Assembly (NCBI RefSeq): GCF_005938085.1
Contig: NZ_SMZK01000001.1
Coordinates: 1,116,001 to 1,180,000 of the forward strand
Reading direction: 5' to 3'
Length of the DNA: 64,000 nt
Source of the DNA: Haloterrigena sp. H1
Lineage (GTDB): Archaea > Halobacteriota > Halobacteria > Halobacteriales > Natrialbaceae
Shown: one piece after another, positions 19,467 to 27,191 of the stretch
Position numbering within the stretch: the first letter of the stretch is position 1
How the letters are laid out: each line of letters starts with the position of its first letter
Translations under genes and position numbers: made by a program
The notes under the pieces: model-generated
Databases searched by the model: none
What the model was told of the DNA's origin: nothing
The model's input: the letters and a program-made list of their open reading frames with translations, nothing else

Positions 19467-19488
19467 GGTTCGAATCCCGCCACACCCG
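19467..19488 (+). repeat. Partial copy of tRNA-Arg 3' end
   Basis: GGTTCGAATCCCGCCACACC plus CG repeats the T-loop and acceptor 3' strand of the tRNA that ends 30 bases earlier, with one substitution in the acceptor (CACACCC for CACGCCC). Such 3'-end copies are what site-specific integration into a tRNA leaves behind as an att site. No integrase gene is present in the window. Confidence 0.65.
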
Positions 19489-19843
19489 AATCTCTTCATC
19501 GGTCCCGCAGTACACCCACTACAGTTGCTGCTCGATTGTGCTCCTCGAGCTGTGACCCACATCGATCCCGTCGGTGGGATCGAACTTCAAGTAGTTCTGT
19601 CCAGCAGTATCAGCAGAACGTCTGCGTTGGGTCGTCAGCCGGTCAATAAGCGTCTGACCGTCTACTGCGCCGGTTAGCCACGGTCGGCCGCGAGCAGCGA
19701 CCAGTCACGTAACGTGCCGCCTCGATCACGAGGAAGACGACGGGATCAGCGAACCCGAACAGATCGATACCCTCCTCGCCTACCTCACGCTTCGTGTGCC
19801 GTCGGAGCAGATTTCGGCCATAACTGTTAAATGACTTATTTGA
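19489..19843. other. Degenerate stretch with possible gene remnant
   Basis: No intact gene is visible between the tRNA fragment and the arlI leader. On the plus strand, 19721-19834 reads as an acidic, haloarchaea-like peptide ending at TGA (LDHEEDDGISEPEQIDTLL, then AYLTLRVPSEQI). There is no start codon in reasonable context, so it may be the tail of a destroyed gene. I do not recognise it. Confidence 0.35.
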
Positions 19844-19860
19844 CCCCCAAAAATTGGGGG
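19844..19860. promoter_or_regulatory. Perfect palindrome CCCCCAAAAATTGGGGG
   Basis: This 17-bp palindrome with 8-bp arms lies 88 nt before the arlI start and just after an A/T-rich segment (TTAAATGACTTATTT). It could be an operator, or a hairpin in the transcript. A purine-rich AGGAGG follows near 19940, at ribosome-binding distance from the arlI ATG, which suggests arlI was once an internal operon gene. Confidence 0.45.
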
Positions 19861-19947
19861 CGGACAGTCGAAAACGGCTGCGTAGGATTATCAGAAATGG
19901 TAATGGGCGGATGAATTTTTTGAGGGGAGAAAGTTAGGAGGAATGTA

Positions 19948-22201
19948 ATGGCTATTGACGAAGCCGACCAGTCGGATGCTGGGGACTTTTCTGAGGGGGA
20001 GGCGTCCGATTCTGCGTCGGAAGAGGAGAGTTCCCATGAATCTGAGCCGAGCACGAACTCGGCCATCCGTGTCGGAGCGTACACGTGGGAGGAGTTCATG
20101 AACGAATACGGGTACGAGGACGAGGTATCCGTCCTGTATCCGAACAAACCCACCGATGCGGACGAACAGCTTGGGCTCGACACCAATGACGGCAGCACGA
20201 CGAGTGTTCCCAGCGGGGACGACTGGGATCAGGTCGAATTCGATCCAGAAACGTATTTGCGCCATCACCCAGACGATCTCGAGGACAACGTTCTGCCGAC
20301 CGCCGGCGAAACCGCGGCGGCGCTCTCAGAGCTGTTTCTCGAGTACGTCGATCCCGAGACGACGCCCGTCGTCAAGGACGTCTGGAGCTGGGAACACTAC
20401 AAGTGGGAGTACTACTACGACGATGACGGCAGTCGTCCGCGCGATAGCAACGGCGACATCGTCCGGCACGACGAAGAAGAGGCGCTCGGTTTCGATCCGG
20501 ACACGCTCGAGGGACGGCTCGCAGCCGCCAACGACATCGCGATGGGAGTCGACGATATCGTCGAAGAGCGGACGGTCAACGTTCAAGAGGAGATCGACGA
20601 GGACGAGTTCTTCTCGACAGCCGCAGGCAACACCACCGTCTCGAACCGTTACGATCTCGAGAAAGCCGTCCCGATGGAGAAGAAGACCCACTTTCGGGAG
20701 GTCGAGCGCTACTGGGTGAACAAACCCTACGCCTTCGTTATCATCTTTCATTCGGAGAAGGAAAACGAAAAGAAGTACTATATGATCGAGCCGTACCAGA
20801 ACGAGATCGAGGCGGAACTCCAAGAGTTCCTCTCGGGCAAACTCAGGACGGCAATCAAGTACTCCGAAGAGGGCGTCAAGGAGAAAGCCACAGAAGACGG
20901 TCGACGGACAGTGATCGAGGACGAAACCCGGCGGCTCCTCAAACGCTACGATCTCTTCGAGGCAACCGCGAACGACACGTCGAAAGGCATTCTCGAGACG
21001 CTTCAGGGGCTTCTCGACGACGACGAGGGCGATGGCGACGACGACGACGGGCCGAGTCCACTGGGCGGAATCGAGGTCCGCCCCGAGCCAGCGATTCTCG
21101 AAGACGATCCGGACACCCTGAGCGAGTATCAGGTAGAGAAGTTGCTCTACGTGCTCAAACGCGACTTCATCGGCTACGAGCGTATCGATGGCATCAAACA
21201 CGACATCAACGTCGAGGACATCTCCTGTGACGGGTACAACTCGCCGGTGTTCGTCTATCATTCCGAGTACGAACAGATCATCTCCAACATCTACCACGGC
21301 GAGGACGAACTCGACGACTTCGTCGTTAAACTCGCCCAGCGATCCGGCAAGGGCATCAGCAAACGACTCCCACAGGTCGACGCGACGCTGCCAGACGGCT
21401 CACGAGCCCAGTTGACGCTTGGCAAGGAAGTCTCCGACCACGGGACCAACTACACAATCCGTCAGTTCAAGGACGTTCCGTTCACCCCCATCGACCTCAT
21501 CAACTGGAACACGTTCAGCCTCGATGAGATGGCGTTCCTCTGGCTCTGTATCGAGAATCACAAGAGCCTGATCTTCGCTGGAGGTACCGCATCCGGGAAG
21601 ACGACCTCGCTGAACGCGGTCTCGCTGTTTATCCCCTCGAGCGCCAAGATCGTCTCGATCGAGGACACCCGCGAGGTCGAACTCCCACAGCGCAACTGGA
21701 TTGCGAGCGTCACCCGGCCGTCGTTCTCCGACGACGAACAGGGTGACGTCGACGAGTTCGACTTGCTCGAGGCCGCACTGCGCCAGCGTCCTGACTACAT
21801 CGTCATGGGTGAGATCCGTGGCGAGGAAGGGCGGACGCTGTTCCAGGTTATGTCGACCGGTCACACCACTTACACCACCTTCCACGCCGACTCCGTCGAC
21901 GAGGTCCTGAAGCGATTTACGACGGACCCGATCAACGTCTCGAAGACGATGTTCACGGCCCTGGACCTGGTCTCGATCCAGACTCAGACTCGGGTTCAGG
22001 GTCGAAAGGTTCGCCGGAACAAGTCGCTGACCGAGATCAACCATTACGACGCCGAACACGACGAGATCAACGTTCAGGACGTCTACCAGTGGCAGGCCGA
22101 AACCGACGAGTTCCTCAAGATGGGGGACTCGAACACCTTGGAAGGCATTCAGTTCGACCGCGGTTGGAGCAGAGAGAAACTCGAGGAGGAACTGTTTAAA
22201 C
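19948..22201 (+). pseudogene. arlI: arlI (archaellum motor ATPase), 5' segment interrupted by IS5-family element
   Basis: This is the major part of a type IV filament/secretion ATPase, identified as ArlI (FlaI), which powers archaellum assembly and rotation. About 350 residues of acidic N-terminal domain (WEHYKWEYYYDDD, ERYWVNKPYAFVIIFHSE) are followed by the RecA-like core. The core has Walker A FAGGTASGKTTSLN, Asp box EDTREVELPQRN, Walker B YIVMGEIRGEE and the HTTYTTFHAD His box. The reading frame stops in the inserted element at 22221, after GTTTAAAC. A strong AGGAGG precedes the ATG. arlH, normally directly upstream, is absent. ArlI rather than PilB is inferred from the adjoining arlJ and che genes. 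Confidence 0.88.
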
Positions 22202-23141
22202 GGCCGTGTTTAATCGCATGAGGGGAGCGGAATTTCCTGTTTTGCGGCCTTCTTGATGTTGTAAACCGCACACATCAGCGCGATCTCACGAAATTCTCGG
22301 TACCAGGTTCGCGCTCGCAGGGCGACGCCCAGCGAGCGCTTGACAGAAGAGAAGACGGTTTCTGACATTGCCCGTTGGCCGTAGAGTTCGTCATCGATCC
22401 GCGCGTTGTGCGCGTGATCGTACGGTGCATGGACGCAGTGCTTGATCAACGGCCGAATGTCGAGCTCTCGGAGGTCTTCTCGAAGCCAGTTACAGTCATA
22501 GCCCTTGTCCGCCGTGAGGACGCGCAACTCGCCCGCGTGCTTGCGGGCGAGTTGCTCACAGATCTCTGCATCACTCCCTTCCCACGTCGTAGTACAGTGC
22601 AAATCGAGAATCGCTTGCGTCTCTGTATCGACGAGCTTCGTCACTTTCATCGTCTGAACGCGGTAGTTTGTCCGTCGGCAGTAGTGGCGACTTGCACGGG
22701 AGCGGTCGAAGTACGTTGCGTCGATCGCGCCGATCTCACCGGTCTCGTGCAGCTGCGCTGAATAGCGCAGCAGCACTCGGCACACACGCATTTCGAGCCT
22801 ATCGAACGCTAGACATAGCGTGGATGGATGAGGGAGATCGGCCGGTTCAAGGCCGATCTCCCGGGTTATTCGTGGCATCTCCGTCAGTATGTCAATGGTC
22901 ATTCGATAGGACGTCCCAAGGTAAATTCGCAAGCAGTGAAGCGGAATCATCGCATAATCGGCGAATCTGCCGCCACCTTCCGGGGCGGCGGATTCGTCCG
23001 TATCGTCAGCAACTCTTTTAGCAATCCAGACACAGCGTTCGGTGAAGCGGAAGATTTGGGTTGGCACAATTTCCGGTCTTCCGCTTCAACACAGTGATTC
23101 TAACGACTCAACTCGACGCCGTCTAGCGATTAAACAGAGCC
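22202..23141 (-). mobile_element. IS5-family insertion sequence (ISH1-like) within arlI
   Basis: This 940-bp element has imperfect terminal inverted repeats (GGCCGTGTTTAATCGC at the left, GGCTCTGTTTAATCGC reading in from the right). It is flanked by an exact 8-bp target duplication, GTTTAAAC, at 22194-22201 and 23142-23149. Removing the element and one copy rejoins arlI in frame (EELFK-REVILAYLIK). An 8-bp duplication is typical of the ISH1 group. Confidence 0.93.
22210..23067 (-). CDS. IS5-family transposase
   Basis: This 285-residue DDE transposase begins at GTG 23067. Catalytic residues can be placed in GAIDATYFDRSRASRHYC (Asp), LRVLTADKGYDCNWL (Asp) and GQRAMSETVFSSVKRSLG (Glu). The stop lies inside the left terminal repeat, so the protein fills nearly the whole element. 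It is apparently intact, hence possibly active. It reads opposite to the interrupted arlI. Confidence 0.93.
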   Translation of the reverse strand: MPTQIFRFTERCVWIAKRVADDTDESAAPEGGGRFADYAMIPLHCLRIYLGTSYRMTIDILTEMPRITREIGLEPADLPHPSTLCLAFDRLEMRVCRVLLRYSAQLHETGEIGAIDATYFDRSRASRHYCRRTNYRVQTMKVTKLVDTETQAILDLHCTTTWEGSDAEICEQLARKHAGELRVLTADKGYDCNWLREDLRELDIRPLIKHCVHAPYDHAHNARIDDELYGQRAMSETVFSSVKRSLGVALRARTWYREFREIALMCAVYNIKKAAKQEIPLPSCD

Positions 23142-23149
23142 GTTTAAAC

Positions 23150-24684
23150 GGGAAGTCATCCTCGCGTATCTCATCAAGAACGGACTGAACACGTACGCAC
23201 AGGTCGCCGCGACGGTGCAGGCCTTCATCAACGATCCCGATACCATCCTCACACTGATCGCGAACGGGCAACTCGAGGACAGTCTCGAAGACCTCCGCGA
23301 GATGGAAAGCGTCCTGATCGACGTCGACCAGGAGAAAGAAGAGCTCGTGCCACGGCCGGAGGCGACGGACGAGACCTACAACCTCTCGATGGACCTCTTG
23401 GAGCGGGCCGAGGAGTCCCTGTTCGAGGACTACCGTGGTCAGGTGCCAAGCGGCCTCGCAAGCGCGCTCGGTGACGTCGAAGAGGAGAACGCCATCGAAG
23501 TCGACCGCGCTGATACTGACGAGTTCGACTTCCCTGGTACCGTCGACGAAGGCGTCGACGAAGGAGAGTGGGAACTCGGCGACGATTCGACGGCGTTCGC
23601 TATCGACGACGATGACGTCGCCGATGAACCGGCGTGGCTCAGCGAAGAGAGCGAATTCGCTGTCGAACCGGAGGAAGAGCGCGAAGACACAGCAGTATCG
23701 GCGTCGGCGGCTGATGCGGCAGACACCGACGCTGCGTCCGGACCCGACGACAATCCGAGCGCACTCGAGGCGGCATCCACTGCCGACGAGACAGACGCGG
23801 CCACCGACTCGAGCAGCCAGTCGTCCGCGCCACCGGAGTCGGATTCCGAGTCGGGAGCGAGCGACGGTGTAACCGATACCGAATCGCCAACCGATGAGAA
23901 CCTCACGGAGGCGGCCGAATCCTCGACTGGTTCGAGTCAATCCACGGAATCGGACGAGGAGCGACACGAGTCGACGATCGATACCGACGACAACAGTGGT
24001 GGTGCCGACGACGAGGATTTGATAGGACTGTTCGACGATATGGGTGAGACGATCGACGAACTCGACGATCCGGATGCCGAGCGAGCGACCGATACCGGGG
24101 ACACGGCCAGTCACCCGGACTCCGCCGGTTTCGAGTCGATGTTCCCCGAGGACGATCTCGATTCGATCTTCGATCCCGAGTCGGGTGACACCGACTCGAG
24201 CAGCGATTCCGACGCAGAACGTGGTGACGAGTCAAACGGGTCCTCGGCGACTCCGGTCAGTGAGCAATCAGCTACCGAGACCGAGTCGGCGTCACCCTCC
24301 AGTGATTCATCTGAGCCAGAGCCACCGACGATCGATATCGATACCGAATCGACGGCGGATCAAGACGAGACAGTCGCCGAGACTGAACCGGAACCACCAA
24401 CGATCGATATCGAAGCCGACACGTCGGATCCGCCGGACGGTAAAGAGGACGTGACTGAAGCCACGTCCACGGACCCAGAAGGTGGGACACGGACAGTCGA
24501 GACAGGATCGCCAGCCGATACGTCGGCATCGGCTGATACCGATGGCGCCAGTGATGGTGAACAATCGATATTCGGCGACGAGACTGACACGGTCTTCAGC
24601 GACGACGAGGACGACACGCCCGACGAAGACGACGAGGCGCTGTTCGATGCCACCGAGACGAGCGACGATGGATCGATTTTCATA
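23150..24684 (+). pseudogene. arlI: arlI, middle segment
   Basis: This segment continues arlI between the two insertions. It begins with the end of the ATPase core (LAYLIKNGLNTYAQVAATVQ, then AFINDPDTILTLIANGQLED). It then runs into about 400 residues of Asp/Glu/Ser/Thr-rich low-complexity sequence, e.g. FDDMGETIDELDDPDAER, with tandem-like ATPTIDIDTE and TPEPPTIDIEAD motifs. Such a long acidic tail is unusual for ArlI and may be a recent expansion. No start codon of its own is needed if read as a fragment. Confidence 0.85.
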
Positions 24685-24685
24685 C

Positions 24686-25219
24686 TCACGGACATAAGTA
24701 CGTAAAGACATCTGGTACGTTGATGTCGTCCAGTGCACAGAGAGCAGCATCACGAAGTTCGTCAAGCGTTTCGAAGAGGCGGTTGCCGAGTGATTGATCG
24801 AGTTGTCGCCAGCACTCTTCCGCGGGGTTCAGCTCTGGTGAACCCCGCGGAAGGTAACACAGTTCGATCGGAGTATCTTCAACGAACTCCTGGACTCTGT
24901 TCGCCGTGAAATACGAGGCGTTGTCGAGGACAACGCAGATTTTCTCGCCGAACTCGGTCTGGAGTGCGTCTAGAAGACGAATCGTCGTGTCGCTGTTGAA
25001 GTTCTCCTCGCAAGGGAGAAAGAACGTCTCGTCAGTATCGCTGACTGCACCGAGAAGTTTGATGCTGTCCCACGCGCCCGTCACCGGGAGTGACGGGCGC
25101 TCTCCCTTGGGAAACCAGGCGTGAATCAGTGTCGAGAGAATCTGTCGCGTCTGAACAATGGCTAAGATCGTGTATTCGTCGTCCAGGTTGTCGCGCTTTT
25201 TTTGAACCCGTCTTGCCAT
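24686..25219 (-). CDS. IS630-family transposase, catalytic part (OrfB)
   Basis: This C-terminal half of the transposase is about 177 residues. The DDE-type residues appear in LDDEYTILAIVQTRQ (first Asp), CVVLDNASYFTANR (second Asp) and LPRGSPELNPAEECW (Glu). It is read in the -1 frame relative to OrfA. A run of seven A residues on the coding strand (25197-25203) in the overlap is a likely slippery site for a fused product. Confidence 0.88.
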   Translation of the reverse strand: MARRVQKKRDNLDDEYTILAIVQTRQILSTLIHAWFPKGERPSLPVTGAWDSIKLLGAVSDTDETFFLPCEENFNSDTTIRLLDALQTEFGEKICVVLDNASYFTANRVQEFVEDTPIELCYLPRGSPELNPAEECWRQLDQSLGNRLFETLDELRDAALCALDDINVPDVFTYLCP

Positions 25220-25707
25220 GCTTCCTGTGCTCTCTCGTCGGATTTATGAAACTCCGGCCGGGCTGTCTTCCAGGACAGCCCGGCCTCGGTCATCAATCGT
25301 CGAACGTGACGCTCACAGTACTCAACGCCGAATTCCTCGGCGAGATAGTGACGAGCTAGTGGAACGGACCACGCAGGCGCGTTAAGTCCAACTTCCTCTG
25401 GAGACTTGTGGAGCGCTTCAACGAACCGTTCATACTCTTCGTCGGAGAGTTTTGAGGGCCTTCCTGAACGGTGTTCGTCGTAGACAACCTCCTCGAACGG
25501 CTCGTCGGCGAGCCGTTCGAGTCGATCAAGCCACCGCGAGAGCCAGCCAGCAGTGTATCCATAGCGTTCAGCGACCTCTTGTAGCGTCGCACCGTCTTCT
25601 TCAAGATAGTTGATTGCCGCCATCAGCCGTTGTGATGGCTTTTTTCCCTCGACCTCCGCCAAGATCTGGCGGAGGTCTTCGGTAGAGACGTTTTCGAGAG
25701 AGGTCAT
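25162..25707 (-). CDS. IS630-family transposase, DNA-binding part (OrfA)
   Basis: This N-terminal half of the transposase is about 181 residues. It has two helix-turn-helix units: LQEVAERYGYTAGWLSRWLD, and a second region around EEVGLNAPAWSVPLARHYLA with ERHVRRLMTEAGLSW. The overlap with OrfB (25162-25219) contains the A7 run. If frameshifted, the last 15 residues of OrfA are replaced by OrfB. Confidence 0.87.
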   Translation of the reverse strand: MTSLENVSTEDLRQILAEVEGKKPSQRLMAAINYLEEDGATLQEVAERYGYTAGWLSRWLDRLERLADEPFEEVVYDEHRSGRPSKLSDEEYERFVEALHKSPEEVGLNAPAWSVPLARHYLAEEFGVEYCERHVRRLMTEAGLSWKTARPEFHKSDERAQEAWQDGFKKSATTWTTNTRS

Positions 25708-25752
25708 ATCGGAGTAACGTACTTTTCTTTGTAATATTTTTAGCTGACAGTA

Positions 25753-25874
25753 TCAGAAACGACAACACGGACAGTGACGACGCACTGGCCGACAGCAATA
25801 CTGGGATCTTCGAAGCCGACGAGGGCGAAGACAAGGACGAGGACGGTAACGAGGACGAGAACGGAGACATATGA
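25753..25874 (+). pseudogene. arlI: arlI, 3' tail
   Basis: After the IS630 element an acidic reading frame resumes (DALADSNTGIFEADEGEDKD, then EDGNEDENGDI). It ends at TGA 25872-25874, overlapping the arlJ ATG as ATGA, the normal operon arrangement. This acidic frame is shifted by one base relative to the middle segment if a TA duplication is assumed. So either the gene carried a frameshift or the IS boundary is not exact. Confidence 0.7.
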
Positions 25875-26703
25875 GCTTGAAAACCAACACCAGTGGCGGC
25901 TCGACTATGTCAGCTAGTTCTGACGCGCTCGGTGATTACTTCTATCCGCTGTACGATCGGCTGTTTGATGAAGACAGCGAGTTCGTCGCCGATGTCGAGA
26001 CGAAACTTTCTCAGGCTCGGATGACCGATACGGTCGAGCTCTATCTCTCCCGGTCGCTTGGCATCGGGATGATCAGCGGGCTGAGCCTCTGGCTGATCGG
26101 ACTACTGCTTGGCTACGGCCTCTTCGCGCTCGGCATCCTCTCGAACGAACCGATCATCGGGATGCCGGTCGGCCAGGGTCTTTTGCTTACGATCATCGAG
26201 ATGTTGCGCGTTCCGGCGATCGTCTTTTTTAGCGGACTGCTATTCGGTTCGATCGGATTCGTGATCGGGTTCGGCTCGATGGTTGCGGTACCCTACTCAC
26301 GCGCCTCGACACGCAAGCGTGAGATCAACATGCTGTTGACCGACTCGGTGTCGTTTATGTACGCGCTCTCGGTCGGCGGCCTGAACCAACTCGAGATCAT
26401 CGAGGCGATGGCCCAAGCCGACGACACCTACGGCGAGGTCGCAAAGGAGTTCCAGAGCATCGTCAAAGAGACCGAATACTTCGACATCGACTACCGGACG
26501 GCGATCCGAAAGCAGGCCCTCGAGACGCCGAGCGACGACCTCTCACAGTTCCTGACTTACATGCTCTCGATCGTCAACAGCGGCGGTGACATGCAGAGTT
26601 TCCTTGAGGACAAGAAAGAAAAGCACATGCGCACGGCAAAGCAGGAACAGGAACTCACGCTCGAGACGCTCGAGCTGTTCGGCGAGATGTACATGACGCT
26701 GTC
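25871..26703 (+). pseudogene. arlJ: arlJ (archaellum membrane platform), truncated at 3' end
   Basis: This is the N-terminal half of the polytopic platform protein ArlJ (FlaJ), a TadC/GspF relative that anchors the archaellum motor. Helices near residues 55-80 and 95-140 are followed by MLLTDSVSFMYALSVGGLNQ and a GGDMQSFLEDKKEKHMRTAK cytoplasmic loop. Homology ends at FGEMYMTLS, near 26703, where the family continues with more membrane helices (usual length over 500 residues). The frame then runs 29 residues through antisense cheA DNA to a stop at 26791. The gene is therefore dead, or makes a chimera. Confidence 0.85.
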
Positions 26704-27191
26704 GGCCGGGCGAGGTAGACGTCGTGGCCGTCGTCGGCCGGCGGGTCGAACCGCGAACACACCGCGTCGATCTCGTCGGCTGACGGTGTGACGACTTCTG
26801 TCGCTGCTCTGTCTTCGCCGTCTTCGAGGTGGTTCCGAAGCGCGTCGATCGTCGACGACGGATCGGTCTCGACCTCGCCGTCCACGGCGACCTCGTCGAC
26901 CATCTCCTCGAGTTCGTCGACGGCGTCGAAGATGTCGTCCATCAGCGGCGGCGTCACCTCGAGGTCGTCACCGCGGACGGCGTCGAGGAGGTCCTCGATC
27001 GCGTGGGCGAGATCGCTGGCCGACTCGAGGCCCATCGCCCCACAGTTGCCCTTGAGCGTGTGAGCGATCCGGAAGATGTTGTCCATCGCCTCCTCGTCGT
27101 CGGGATCGCGCTCGAGGGTGAGCAAGGCGTTGTTCAGTTCCGTGATTCGTTCTTCGCTTTCCTGCACGAACTCTGTCAGATAATCAGTCAT
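26704..27191 (-). pseudogene. cheA: cheA (chemotaxis histidine kinase), truncated after N-terminal domains
   Basis: This keeps about 162 residues of CheA: the phosphotransfer domain (FRIAHTLKGNCGAMGL with the phospho-accepting His) and the beginning of the P2 region (GHDVYLARP). It then runs out at the arlJ junction. The dimerisation, kinase and CheW-binding domains are missing (normally over 600 residues), so it cannot phosphorylate CheY or CheB. ATG 27191 overlaps the cheB stop by eight bases. The frame continues to 26655 through reversed arlJ sequence. Confidence 0.85.

Larger units (their letters stand above)
24685..25750 (-). mobile_element. IS630-family insertion sequence within arlI
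   Basis: This element of about 1066 bp encodes a two-frame IS630-type transposase and is flanked by TA at 24683-24684 and 25751-25752, as expected for this family. Ends are imperfect inverted repeats (CTCACGGACATAAG at the left, CTGTCAGCTAAAA reading in from the right). The exact boundaries are less certain than those of the IS5 element, because the flanking arlI frame does not rejoin perfectly. Confidence 0.85.

Noticed and set aside
19948-22201. The ATPase as a type IV pilus PilB rather than ArlI
   Set aside because: arlJ and che genes are immediately adjacent and the N-terminal domain has archaellum-like features, though sequence comparison would be needed to prove it.
25871-26791. 306-residue ArlJ-like ORF as a real full gene
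   Set aside because: The last 29 residues are Arg-rich and read antisense cheA; ArlJ homology ends at about 26703.
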